34,411 nt of DNA from Actinomycetes bacterium (GTDB lineage: Bacteria; Actinomycetota; Coriobacteriia; Anaerosomatales; Anaerosomataceae), in the NCBI GenBank assembly GCA_021373175.1, contig JAJFTE010000035.1, positions 1 to 34,411 on the forward strand, given 5' to 3'. Both the position numbers and the translations under genes were made by a program. The notes under the pieces were generated by a model. That model had not been told where the DNA came from. It ran no database searches and saw nothing but the letters and a program-made list of their open reading frames with translations. Positions 7,341 through 15,493 of this stretch are shown here, one piece after another; position 1 is the first letter of the stretch; each line of letters begins with the position of its first letter.

Positions 7341-9043
7341 TGCGACACCTCCTGTCCGAGACGACCGCTCGCGCTCACGAGCAGCTCGAGCGCCTGCGCG
7401 GCACGGCCCGAGTCAATCGACTCGCGAGCGCGCACGACGCCCTCGGCGAGGTCCGCTACCTCGCCTGCCGCAAGCAGCGCGGCGGCGGCGTTCACGAGGA
7501 CGACGTCGCGCTTGGGGCCGTGCTCGCCGCTGAGGATCGCTCGCAGGATCGTGGCGTTCTCGGCAGCGTCGCCGCCGGCGATGTCGGAAAGCGTGCCGCA
7601 CGCGACGCCCATCTCCTCGGGCAGGACGGTGTAGGTGCGCACGCCGAGCGCCTCGGCATCGAATTCCGAGACGGTGGTCGGGCCGCTCGCGGAGACCTCA
7701 TCCATACCGGGATGGCCGTGCACGACGAGGACCCGCTCGGCACCGAGGCGTCCGGCGACTTCGGCCATGAGCGGCGCGAGGTTCGCGTCGTACACGCCGA
7801 GGAGCTGCCGCTTCGCGCCCGCGGGGTTCGTGAGCGGGCCGAGGATGTTGAAGACGGTGCGGATGCCGATCTCGCGGCGTGTGGGACCCGCGTGGCGCAT
7901 GCTCGCGTGGAGCGACTGCGCGAAGAGGAAGCCGACGCCGCATTCGTCGATGCAGCGCGCGATCGCGGTGGCGTCGAGGCCGACGTTCACGCCGAGCGCT
8001 TCGAGCACATCCGCGCTGCCCGCCGCCGAGGAGACGGCGCGGTTGCCGTGCTTGGCGACCGGCACGCCCGCGCCGGCGACCACGAACGCGGTGGTCGTGG
8101 AGATGTTGAAGGTGTGGAGGCCGTCGCCGCCTGTCCCGCAGGTGTCGATGTAGCGCGCGGCCGTGGGGCGCACAGGCGTGGCGTGCTCGCGCATCGCACG
8201 CGCGAAGCCGACGATCTCGTCGACGGTCTCGCCCTTCATTCGCATCCCCACCACAAGCGCGCTGATCTGCGCCGGAGTCGTCTCGCCGTCCATGATCGCG
8301 TTCATCACGAGCTCGGCCTCGGCCTCGGAAAGCGAATCGCCGCTGCTCACACGCGCGATCGCGCCGCCGATGCCGGTCACCTCGGCAAGCCTTGCCGAGG
8401 AGCGCGCCGTGCCGCCGGCCGCCGCGAGCGTGGCTGGAGCACCAGAGACACCAGCGGAAAGCGGCACCTCGCCGCAGATGTCGAGGAAGTTCGCGAGGAG
8501 CTTGGTGCCCTCGGGCGTGAGCACGCTTTCGGGGTGGAACTGCACGCCGAAGACCGGATTCACGCGATGCCGCAGGCCCATGATGACGCCGTCGGGCGTG
8601 CGCGCCGTGACCTCGAGCGTCGCCGTGGGCACGCTCGTGTCATCCACGCAGAGCGAGTGGTAGCGCGTCGCGGTGAACGGGCTCGGGACGCCCGCGAAGA
8701 TGCCGCGGCCGTCGTGCGTGATGTCGTCCGTCTTGCCGTGCACCGGCTTCGGCGAGCGACAGACCGCCGCGCCGTACACCTCGGCGATCACCTGATGGCC
8801 GAGGCAGACGCCGAGCACCGGCACGCCCGCGGCAACGGCCGCGCGCACAACGTCCGCCGAGACGCCCGCCTCGGCTGGCGTGCCCGGACCCGGCGAGATG
8901 ACGACGCCGGCAGGCTCGAGCGCGAGGGCGTCGGCGGCGGTGATCGCGTCGTTGCGCTCCACGCGAACCTCGCCGTCAAGCGCCGAGAGGAGCTGCACGA
9001 GGTTGTAGGTGAAGCTATCGTAGTTGTCGATGACGAGGATCAT
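7337..9043 (-). CDS. trpGD: Fused anthranilate synthase glutaminase and anthranilate phosphoribosyltransferase
   Basis: A 568-residue fusion. Residues 1 to about 190 are the glutamine amidotransferase TrpG, with the nucleophile Cys80 in GVCLGHQVI and the His170/Glu172 pair in QFHPES; it feeds ammonia to TrpE. After a linker rich in Ala and Gly (about 192-220), residues about 225-568 are TrpD, which attaches phosphoribose to anthranilate: DTCGTGGDG, FNISTTTAFV and KHGNRAVSS bind PRPP and metal. The start ATG at 9043 has GGAGG upstream and overlaps the trpE stop (ATGA). The reading frame extends 58 codons further up, but inside trpE. The same fusion occurs in enteric bacteria. Confidence 0.97.
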   Translation of the reverse strand: MILVIDNYDSFTYNLVQLLSALDGEVRVERNDAITAADALALEPAGVVISPGPGTPAEAGVSADVVRAAVAAGVPVLGVCLGHQVIAEVYGAAVCRSPKPVHGKTDDITHDGRGIFAGVPSPFTATRYHSLCVDDTSVPTATLEVTARTPDGVIMGLRHRVNPVFGVQFHPESVLTPEGTKLLANFLDICGEVPLSAGVSGAPATLAAAGGTARSSARLAEVTGIGGAIARVSSGDSLSEAEAELVMNAIMDGETTPAQISALVVGMRMKGETVDEIVGFARAMREHATPVRPTAARYIDTCGTGGDGLHTFNISTTTAFVVAGAGVPVAKHGNRAVSSAAGSADVLEALGVNVGLDATAIARCIDECGVGFLFAQSLHASMRHAGPTRREIGIRTVFNILGPLTNPAGAKRQLLGVYDANLAPLMAEVAGRLGAERVLVVHGHPGMDEVSASGPTTVSEFDAEALGVRTYTVLPEEMGVACGTLSDIAGGDAAENATILRAILSGEHGPKRDVVLVNAAAALLAAGEVADLAEGVVRARESIDSGRAAQALELLVSASGRLGQEVSQ

Positions 9044-10527
9044 GCCGGCACCTCCTCGTACATCCCGGCGGCGAGTTCGAGCGCGCGGTGGAGTGCACGC
9101 GCCTTGTGGCGACACTCCTCGTACTCCTTCTCCGGATCCGAGTCCGCCACGATCCCCGCGCCTGACTGCAGGTACGCGCGGCCGTTCGCGAGCACGATCG
9201 TGCGGATGGTGATGCACATGTCCATCGCGCCATCGAGGCCGAAGTACCCCACGGTACCGGCGTACGGCCCGCGCGCGGCGGGTTCGAGCTCCGCGATGAG
9301 CTCCATCGCGCGGACCTTGGGGGCGCCCGAGACGGTGCCCGCCGGGAATGTCGCCCGCAGCGCGTCAAAGGCGTCCTCGTCCTCGGCAAGCACGCCGGTG
9401 ACGTTGCTCACGATGTGCATGACGTGGCTGTAGTACTCGACTTCCATGAGTTCGTCGACCTTCACCGTGCCCGGCGCGCTTACCCGGCCGAGGTCGTTAC
9501 GGCCGAGGTCCACAAGCATGACATGCTCGGCGCGCTCCTTCTCGTCGGCGAGCAGATCGGCGCGCAGGCGTCCGTCCTCGGCGGCATCCACGCCACGCGG
9601 GCGCGTGCCCGCGAGCGGGCGTGTGAGCACGGCGCCGTCCTCCACGCGCACGAGCGGCTCGGGGCTCGAGCCCACGAGCGTGACCTCGCGCGTCCGGATG
9701 TAGAACATGTACGGGCTCGGGTTGACAGCCCTGAGCACGCGGTAGAGGTCAAGGCCGTCGCCCTCGTACGGTGCCGAGAAGCGCTGCGAGAGCACGATCT
9801 GGAAGATGTCGCCCGCCGCGATGTGCTCCTTGCCCGCCTCCACGCTTGCCAAGAACTCCTCACGGGAGACGTGCGCGGTGAGCGGCACCTCGGCTGCCGC
9901 GCCCACCGAGCCGAGTTCGGCGCCGCGCGGGCCCTGGTCGATGCGCTTGAGGTAGGTGTCGATGCGCTTGAGCGCCGCGTCGTAGGCGGCTTCTGGTGCG
10001 CCGCCGGGGCGTACCGGCGCGATGACCTGCATCACGCGCCGCGCGTGGTCGAAGGCGACCACGATATCGGCGAGCATGAACACCATATCGGGGACGTTCA
10101 GCTCGTCGTTCGGGTGGCGCGGCACGCGCTCGAAGCCGGCAGTTGCCTCGTAGCCGAGGAACCCGACCGCGCCGCCCACGAAGAGCGGCAGCCCCGGTAC
10201 CCGCGCCACGCGACCCGCGTCGAGCTTGCGCGCCACGACCCGCAGCGGGTCTTGCGCGCGCTCGCCGGTGACGCCGCCGTTCTCGACGACCACCTCGTCG
10301 CCGCGCGCCGTGATGACCTCGCGGTCGCCCACGCCGAGGAAGCTGTAGCGGCCGAGCCGTTCCCCGCCGATGACGCTCTCGAGCAAAAACGCGTGCTCAG
10401 CGCCTTCGGCAAGCGCCATGAAGGCGCTGATCGGCGTGGCGAGGTCGGCGTAGACCTCGCGGGCGACCGGGACCACGTCGTGGTCCTCGGCGAGCCGGAC
10501 AAACGCTTCCTTGCTTGGGACGATCAT
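9040..10527 (-). CDS. trpE: Anthranilate synthase component I
   Basis: A 495-residue enzyme making anthranilate from chorismate with ammonia from TrpG. LLES at residues 48-51 within the N-terminal domain, together with NPSPYMFYIRT, is the usual tryptophan feedback-inhibition site, so the enzyme is probably inhibited by tryptophan. Catalytic-domain motifs include SPEPLVRVEDG, RPLAGTRPRG, MLVDLGRNDLGRVS, GTVSGAPKVRAMELI and IVADSDPEKEYEE. It is the first gene of the trp operon and is preceded by a T-box leader with a tryptophan specifier. The ATG at 10527 follows an AGAGGT site. Confidence 0.98.
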   Translation of the reverse strand: MIVPSKEAFVRLAEDHDVVPVAREVYADLATPISAFMALAEGAEHAFLLESVIGGERLGRYSFLGVGDREVITARGDEVVVENGGVTGERAQDPLRVVARKLDAGRVARVPGLPLFVGGAVGFLGYEATAGFERVPRHPNDELNVPDMVFMLADIVVAFDHARRVMQVIAPVRPGGAPEAAYDAALKRIDTYLKRIDQGPRGAELGSVGAAAEVPLTAHVSREEFLASVEAGKEHIAAGDIFQIVLSQRFSAPYEGDGLDLYRVLRAVNPSPYMFYIRTREVTLVGSSPEPLVRVEDGAVLTRPLAGTRPRGVDAAEDGRLRADLLADEKERAEHVMLVDLGRNDLGRVSAPGTVKVDELMEVEYYSHVMHIVSNVTGVLAEDEDAFDALRATFPAGTVSGAPKVRAMELIAELEPAARGPYAGTVGYFGLDGAMDMCITIRTIVLANGRAYLQSGAGIVADSDPEKEYEECRHKARALHRALELAAGMYEEVPA

Positions 10528-10557
10528 GCGTGCGACCTCTTTCTGGCGGACCCGGAG

Positions 10558-10830
10558 AATACAAAAAGCCCTCGTCCTCGAAGGGACGAGAGCTCAGCTC
10601 CCGTGGTGCCACCCTACTTGCCGCAGTGTTGCCGCTGCGGCCTCTTCCTGCAGTACTGCGAAAGTTCTCGCTATACCCGGTCCCTTGTATCGGTGGGCAT
10701 CCGCCGGGGCTAGTAGGTGTCTCCACCGTTGTCCCGGTGCCTCAGGGGTCCATTCCCGCCAGTCGCACCCGTCGGGTTTCCACCATCCCCGACTCTCTAT
10801 GCGGTGCTTCCGGAGTACTACTCCCCATCA
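10558..10830 (-). ncRNA. Tryptophan-specific T-box riboswitch leader of the trp operon
   Basis: This fills the 357-base gap before trpE. The conserved T-box AGGGTGGCACCACGG lies at about 10616-10600 and is followed by a terminator hairpin and T run. Stem I runs from about 10826 to 10706, closed by GGGGAGTAG pairing with CTACTAGCCCC, and holds AGAGAG and the distal GGTGGAAACC loop sequence. The specifier loop GGAATGGACCCCTGAGG presents UGG (10752-10750), the tryptophan codon. Uncharged tRNA-Trp should therefore stabilise the antiterminator and switch on trpE and the genes after it. Boundaries are approximate. No separate promoter upstream could be fixed. Confidence 0.95.
10562..10594 (-). terminator. 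T-box regulatory terminator upstream of trpE
   Basis: On the minus strand an 11-bp stem (AGCTCTCGTCC with GGACGAGGGCT, one G-T pair) closes a six-base loop and is followed by TTTTT. Its 5' arm lies just after the conserved T-box motif, as in every transcriptional T-box, where the antiterminator and terminator are alternatives. Confidence 0.9.
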
Positions 10831-10884
10831 CAGGCGTACTGTGTGGTTGTGGTGCACTCTACCAGCCGAGGACAGATGGCGCAA

Positions 10885-12027
10885 CTATGGCGTCGCGGGT
10901 GCCGCTCCTTGCCGGTCTCGGCCGTCCTGCGAGATGCGCGGGGCCACGGGCGCCTCGGCCCACCCCGCCAGGTTCGGCGACGGCCGCGACGCGAGGCCTT
11001 CAGCACCCAGCACCTCGCGCAGGCGCGAAACGCGGCGAAACTCGGGGTCGTCTTCCGGCGCGAAGCCAAAGCCCGCCCAGCAGTAGAAGAGCTGGGAGTA
11101 CGCGTCGCCAGCGCCCGGTACGAAGTTGTCGGCCTTGAGCACGCCCTCAAGCGCGGCCAGCATCGAGCGCGGGTCCTTCAGGAGCAGCATGCCCTCGGCG
11201 TCGGCCTTCTCGGACGCCATCCAGGCGGCGTTCCGATGCCACCACGAAAGGAGCTCGGTGACAACGACCACCAAGCCGTAGAAGACGAACCACAGCAAAT
11301 ATCCCTCGCCGCTCTTCTGGCCGCCGGCGGAATTCGTGCTCAAGCGTTTTTCTCGCTCGGCCAAACCGTCGTCACGCGCACGCAGGTCGTGCTCGCGCAT
11401 CGCCCAGATGGGGCCCATGAGCGCAGAGACGACGGTGGCCAAGAGCGTGTCGAGCGAGCGCACACGCGCCATGAGGTTCGCGAACACGGCGCGCTGCTCG
11501 TCGGGGGTCAGCCGCTCGACGAAGCCGCGCGTGACGCCGACCGCGGCAGTCTCGTAGGAGCGGCCCACCGCGAACGCATTCACCGTGTCGATGTCGATGA
11601 GGTACAGCGGCGGCGAGTGGTCGAAGCCGACGGCGATCGACATGTCCTTGAGCACGCGCTTGACCTGGGCGATCTCGCCCCGGGCGGTGATGCGCGCGCC
11701 GAGCCGTTTGATCAAGAAGCGTTCGGAGCGTGACGCTCGCCATAGGACCCAGCCAAGCGTGCCAAGAAACGACACGACGAAGCTGGCTACAAGCGTCGTC
11801 GCAGCGATGCTCACACCCCCGTCCTCGAGGGCAAGGAGCATCCAGACGAAGAAGACCGCGATCGTGACGAGCACCGCGATAGAGCACGCGATCGCCGCAG
11901 AGAACACGATCGAGAAGAACGCCACCTTCACGCGATTGCGGTCCACGCGCGTCTGGAGCGGCTCGATCTTCGCCAACCGGACGCCGGGCGGCAGCGTGAG
12001 TTCCGTCATTCCTGACCGCGGTCGCAT
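10885..12027 (-). CDS. M48-like membrane protein lacking the HEXXH zinc site (probable pseudopeptidase)
   Basis: A 380-residue protein resembling HtpX/M48 membrane metallopeptidases. Two membrane segments lie at about 34-66 and 72-97, and a third at about 244-263. The M48 stretch before the active site is well kept (LYLIDIDTVNAFAVGRSYET, AAVGVTRGFVERLTPDEQRA). But where the family has HEXXH this protein reads NLMAR (residues 184-188), losing both histidines and the glutamate. The later ExxAD motif, which holds the third zinc ligand in active enzymes, survives as EKAD (273-276). It should not be a protease; a scaffold or regulator is possible. I chose the ATG at 12027, with TAGGAG eight bases upstream and ten bases after hisE. 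It ends just before the trp T-box. Confidence 0.8.
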   Translation of the reverse strand: MRPRSGMTELTLPPGVRLAKIEPLQTRVDRNRVKVAFFSIVFSAAIACSIAVLVTIAVFFVWMLLALEDGGVSIAATTLVASFVVSFLGTLGWVLWRASRSERFLIKRLGARITARGEIAQVKRVLKDMSIAVGFDHSPPLYLIDIDTVNAFAVGRSYETAAVGVTRGFVERLTPDEQRAVFANLMARVRSLDTLLATVVSALMGPIWAMREHDLRARDDGLAEREKRLSTNSAGGQKSGEGYLLWFVFYGLVVVVTELLSWWHRNAAWMASEKADAEGMLLLKDPRSMLAALEGVLKADNFVPGAGDAYSQLFYCWAGFGFAPEDDPEFRRVSRLREVLGAEGLASRPSPNLAGWAEAPVAPRISQDGRDRQGAAPATP

Positions 12028-12037
12028 CGTGTGGCTC

Positions 12038-12370
12038 CTACGTCCGGCGACGCTGAGCAAGCTCCGCGGCCAGGTCGTCGAGGGTGAGGCCTTCTCGCAG
12101 CATGACAACCATCACATGGTACATGAGGTCACCGATCTCATAGCGCAGCTGTCCCGCGTCGTGGTCGCGCGCGGCGATGATGACCTCGCTCGCCTCCTCG
12201 CCGATCTTCTTGAGGAGCTTGTCTTGCGCTCCGAGCAGCAATTTTGCGGTGTAGCTATCCTCGGGCGATGCGTCCTTGCGCGAGGCAAGGACCTCGAAGA
12301 GCTCCTCAAGGACCGCGCCGATCTGTGGCGTGGCAGCCGGCTGTGGCTCGCCGAGCAGGTCAGTCATCAT
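12038..12370 (-). CDS. hisE: Phosphoribosyl-ATP diphosphatase
   Basis: A protein of about 110 residues of the MazG-like all-alpha NTP pyrophosphohydrolase fold, hydrolysing phosphoribosyl-ATP to phosphoribosyl-AMP (second histidine step). Visible motifs are IGAVLEELFEVL, SYTAKLL, the metal-binding KKIGEEASEVIIAA and YEIGDLMYHVMV. The frame also offers an ATG at 12385, but GAGGAG lies inside those first codons and serves the ATG at 12370 (or 12367). HisE is separate from HisI here; the two genes are adjacent. Confidence 0.95.
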   Translation of the reverse strand: MMTDLLGEPQPAATPQIGAVLEELFEVLASRKDASPEDSYTAKLLLGAQDKLLKKIGEEASEVIIAARDHDAGQLRYEIGDLMYHVMVVMLREGLTLDDLAAELAQRRRT

Positions 12371-12388
12371 GCGTGCGCTCCTCATCTG

Positions 12389-12766
12389 TCACGACAGCGG
12401 GATGCTATCGGCGCTCTCCTCGGCAGGTCCGGAACCGTGCGGCGGCGCCGGGAACAGCGTGCGGTAAAAGCAGCTTCGCGCGCCGGTGTGACACGCAACA
12501 CCCGTTTGCTCGACGAGCACAAGCAGTGTGTCGGCGTCGCAGTCGTACCGGATCTCCTTGACGAGCTGCACGTGACCTGAGGACTCGCCCTTGTGCCAGT
12601 ATGCCTGACGCGAACGGCTCCAGAACCACGTGCTACCGCTCTCGATGGTGCGGCGCAGCGCCTCGGCGTCCATCCACGCCACCATAAGCACCTCGAGCGT
12701 GCCGAACTGCTGCACGACCGCGGGAATGAGGCCATGCTCGTCGAAGGCGAGCTTCGGAACCTCCAC
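12389..12766 (-). CDS. hisI: Phosphoribosyl-AMP cyclohydrolase
   Basis: About 125 residues; opens the adenine ring of phosphoribosyl-AMP (third histidine step). Characteristic sequence: [54 protein letters not shown] and [11 protein letters not shown], which supply the metal-binding Asp and Cys residues. I prefer the GTG at 12766: it lies one base after the hisF stop with GGAGGG eight bases upstream. The longer frame to 12793 would overlap hisF. The C-terminal tail after the Cys motif is Pro/Gly-rich and not conserved in the family. Confidence 0.96.
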   Translation of the reverse strand: MEVPKLAFDEHGLIPAVVQQFGTLEVLMVAWMDAEALRRTIESGSTWFWSRSRQAYWHKGESSGHVQLVKEIRYDCDADTLLVLVEQTGVACHTGARSCFYRTLFPAPPHGSGPAEESADSIPLS

Positions 12767-12767
12767 G

Positions 12768-13550
12768 TCAGTCTCCCTCCGCATCGGTCGCATGCTGCAA
12801 CCTTACCGGGATCCCGTGCGCTGCCATCGCCTCTTTGACCTGCCGCACGCTGAAGCGCCTGAAGTGAAACACGCTTGCAGCAAGCACCGCATCGGCGTCA
12901 GCCTCGATCACGACCTCGGCGAAGTGCTCCAGCTCGCCCGCACCCCCGCTCGCGATCACGGGCACGTTCACCGCGCGCGTGACCGTACGGGTGAGATCGA
13001 TGTCGAAGCCGTCTTCGGTTCCGTCGCGGTCCATGCTCGTGAGCAGGACCTCGCCGGCGCCGCGGCGCTCGGCCTCCTCGGCCCACGCCACCGCGTCGAG
13101 CCCCGTGTTCGTGCGTCCGCCCGAGACGAAGACCTCCCAGCGGCGAGAACCGGGCACCCGCCGGGCGTCGATCGCGACGACGATGCACTGCGAGCCGAAC
13201 TGACGGCTCGTCTGTGTGATGAGGCCGGGCGCGGCTACGGCCGCGGAGTTCATCGAGATCTTGTCGCACCCGGCGGCAAGCATCGCGCGGATGTCGGCCG
13301 GGGTGCGCATGCCGCCACCGACGGTGTACGGGATGAAGACCTCTTCGGCGGCGCGGCGGGCCACCTCGAGCATGAGCGGGCGCTCCTCGTATGTGGCCGT
13401 GATATCGAGGAAGACAAGCTCGTCGGCGCCTTCACGGTCGTAGGCGGCCGCCAGCTCTACCGGATCGCCCGCATCGCGCAGCTGGACGAAGTTGACGCCC
13501 TTGACGACGCGCCCTTCATGGACGTCCAGGCACGGTATGACCCGCTTCAT
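12768..13550 (-). CDS. hisF: Imidazole glycerol phosphate synthase, cyclase subunit
   Basis: About 260 residues, a TIM barrel that with HisH makes imidazole glycerol phosphate and AICAR. The catalytic Asp near the N terminus is in [15 protein letters not shown] and the second in [59 protein letters not shown] and [10 protein letters not shown] are all typical. Start is the ATG at 13550 ([10 protein letters not shown]); a GTG at 13556 is two codons earlier. It lies ten bases after hisA. Confidence 0.97.
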   Translation of the reverse strand: MKRVIPCLDVHEGRVVKGVNFVQLRDAGDPVELAAAYDREGADELVFLDITATYEERPLMLEVARRAAEEVFIPYTVGGGMRTPADIRAMLAAGCDKISMNSAAVAAPGLITQTSRQFGSQCIVVAIDARRVPGSRRWEVFVSGGRTNTGLDAVAWAEEAERRGAGEVLLTSMDRDGTEDGFDIDLTRTVTRAVNVPVIASGGAGELEHFAEVVIEADADAVLAASVFHFRRFSVRQVKEAMAAHGIPVRLQHATDAEGD

Positions 13551-13559
13551 CAGCACGCG

Positions 13560-14288
13560 CTACACCTGCCCGGCATGGCCGACGCGGATGGCATCGGCCA
13601 GGCTGAAGCGCTTTTCGTAGAGCGCTGTGCCGATGATCACGCCCTCCATCTGCGGGCCGAGCGAATACAGGTCGGCGATGTCTTCAAGCGCCGAGACGCC
13701 GCCGGAGGCGGTCATCGGGATATCGATCCGCCCGGCAAGCGCACGGTACGCGCCGTAGTTCACGCCGGTCTGCATGCCATCCTTGCTGATATCGGTGTAT
13801 GCAAGCCGTTTCACACCGAGGAATTCCAGCTCCTGCACCAGCTCCAGCGCGCTGTACTCCGTCCCTTGACGCCAGCCCTGGATGGCGACCTTGCCGTCGC
13901 GAGCGTCGATCCCGGCCACGATCGCCCCGCCGAAGCGCTCGCACGCCGCAGCGACGAGCATCGGCTCTGCCACGAGCGCCGTGCCGAGCACCATGCGACG
14001 GACGCCGGCGGTCGCGAGTCGCTCGAGCGTCATCATCGACCGCAGGCCGCCTCCCGTTTGGACCGGCGTGCCCAGTGCGACGATGCGCTCAAGGTACTCG
14101 ATGTTCTTGGCGTCCCCCGTGACGGCACCGTCCAGATCGACGACGTGCAGCCATTCGGCGCCCTGGTCGATCCACTGCCGCGCTTGTTCCACCGGGTCGT
14201 CGTTGTAGACGGTGACCGCGTCGAGCTGGCCTTGCAGCAGCCGAACGGCCCTGCCATCGAGTATGTCGATAGCCGGAAAGACGATCAT
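13560..14288 (-). CDS. hisA: Phosphoribosylformimino-AICAR ribotide isomerase
   Basis: A 242-residue TIM barrel catalysing the fourth-step Amadori rearrangement. The general base Asp8 lies in VFPAIDILDGRAVRL, and the second catalytic Asp in IDARDGKVAIQGW. VVDLDGAVTG, VQTGGGLRS, AYTDISKDGMQTG, MTASGGVSAL and GVIIGTALYEKR follow. The ATG at 14288 overlaps the hisH stop (ATGA); the frame extends 31 codons upstream but inside hisH. In many actinobacteria (Streptomyces, Mycobacterium) this protein is the dual-function PriA that also replaces TrpF. Here a separate trpF exists, so dual function is not needed. Confidence 0.96.
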   Translation of the reverse strand: MIVFPAIDILDGRAVRLLQGQLDAVTVYNDDPVEQARQWIDQGAEWLHVVDLDGAVTGDAKNIEYLERIVALGTPVQTGGGLRSMMTLERLATAGVRRMVLGTALVAEPMLVAAACERFGGAIVAGIDARDGKVAIQGWRQGTEYSALELVQELEFLGVKRLAYTDISKDGMQTGVNYGAYRALAGRIDIPMTASGGVSALEDIADLYSLGPQMEGVIIGTALYEKRFSLADAIRVGHAGQV

Positions 14289-14908
14289 CGCCGGTCCGCC
14301 TCGGTAACGATCTTGCCGAAATTCGCGAGCAGCGTAAGGCCCATTGTCGAAGACTTCTCGGGGTGGAACTGTACAGCGCACGCCGAGCCCGTCTCAACCG
14401 CGGCCGCAAACGGCACGCCGTACTCCGTCCGGCCGATGATACAAGATGCGTCGTCAGGGAGGAGGTGATACGAATGCACGAAGTAAAAAGCGGTGCCCTC
14501 AGGGATGCCGTCGAAAAGACGGCTCGGGCGCGGGTACGAGACCGTGTTCCACCCGATGTGCGGGATCTTCACGCCACCGGGCAGCCGCTGGCACACGCCC
14601 GGAACGACCCCGAGCCCTTCCCATTCGCCGTCCTCAAGCCCGATGGTCGCCAGAAGCTGCATTCCCAGGCAGATGCCAAGAAACGGCGTTCCCGCCGCGA
14701 TGCGCTCTACGATGACGTCCTTCATCCCGCTGCCGGTGAGATTGGCCGCCGCGTCACGAAACGCCCCGACACCCGGAAGCACGATGCCCTCAGCGACGCG
14801 CACGACCGCCGGGTCGCCGGTGAGAACGACGTCGGCAACGCCCGCGTGCTCGAAGCCTTTCTGCACACTGCGAAGGTTGCCCATCGCGTAGTCGACGACC
14901 GCGATCAC
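14285..14908 (-). CDS. hisH: Imidazole glycerol phosphate synthase, glutaminase subunit
   Basis: A 207-residue class I glutamine amidotransferase that gives ammonia to HisF. MIAVVDYAMGNLRSVQKGFE is the typical opening. The nucleophile Cys80 is in LGICLGMQLL, and the His/Glu pair is in QFHPEKSS near residue 186. It starts with GTG overlapping the hisB stop (GTGA at 14908-14905) and its stop overlaps the hisA start. Confidence 0.97.
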   Translation of the reverse strand: MIAVVDYAMGNLRSVQKGFEHAGVADVVLTGDPAVVRVAEGIVLPGVGAFRDAAANLTGSGMKDVIVERIAAGTPFLGICLGMQLLATIGLEDGEWEGLGVVPGVCQRLPGGVKIPHIGWNTVSYPRPSRLFDGIPEGTAFYFVHSYHLLPDDASCIIGRTEYGVPFAAAVETGSACAVQFHPEKSSTMGLTLLANFGKIVTEADRR

Positions 14909-15492
14909 AGGACGCCCTTCGTGCTCGGCACGCCACCGGCGCGCGCGTCGCGTGAGACCGCCTCGGCAAGCGCGCGGGCGACCGCCTTAAACGTCGCCTC
15001 GATGATGTGGTGCGCGTTGTCGCCGGCGAACGCCAAGACGTGCAGCGTGATGCCGGCGTTGCTGGCAAGCGCGATGAAGAACTCCTTGGCAAGCGTGGTG
15101 TCGAACGTCCCGATGACCTCGATCGGTGTCTGGACGTCGTAGTGCAGCTGGCCGCGTCCCGAGACGTCGATGGCCGCGAGTATGAGCGCCTCATCCATCG
15201 GCACGACCGCCGAGCCGAACCGCCGGATCCCGGCGCGATCGCCAAGAGCATGCGAGATCGCCTGCCCGAGCACGATGCCCACATCCTCGACCGTGTGGTG
15301 CGAGTCCACCGCAAGATCGCCGGTAGCGCTCACCGCAAGGTCGAGCAGCCCGTGACGGCCGAACGCGTCGAGCATGTGGTCGAAGAACGGCACGCCGGTG
15401 GCCACGCCGACCGTTCCCGATCCGTCCAGATCGAGCGTGACGGCGATGTCGGTCTCGCGCGTGGTGCGCGCGACGGTCGCTGAGCGTCCCAC
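14905..15492 (-). CDS. hisB: Imidazoleglycerol-phosphate dehydratase
   Basis: A 195-residue manganese enzyme that dehydrates imidazole glycerol phosphate. VPFFDHMLDAFGRHG, DSHHTVEDVGIVLG, KEFFIALASNAGITLH and GDNAHHIIEATFK hold the metal-binding His and Glu residues. It has only the dehydratase domain, without the phosphatase half of the enteric HisB. The GTG at 15492 follows the hisC stop by one base and AAGGAAGAGG lies upstream; a longer frame to 15555 would lie in hisC. Confidence 0.97.
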   Translation of the reverse strand: MGRSATVARTTRETDIAVTLDLDGSGTVGVATGVPFFDHMLDAFGRHGLLDLAVSATGDLAVDSHHTVEDVGIVLGQAISHALGDRAGIRRFGSAVVPMDEALILAAIDVSGRGQLHYDVQTPIEVIGTFDTTLAKEFFIALASNAGITLHVLAFAGDNAHHIIEATFKAVARALAEAVSRDARAGGVPSTKGVL

Positions 15493-15493
15493 G

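Noticed and set aside
7202-9433. Long plus-strand open frame opposite trpGD and trpE
   Set aside because: Same reason: an antisense shadow of well-conserved genes, low-complexity composition.
13560-14288. HisA as a dual-function PriA serving tryptophan synthesis as in many actinobacteria
   Set aside because: A complete separate trpF is present in the trp operon, so there is no need to invoke it.
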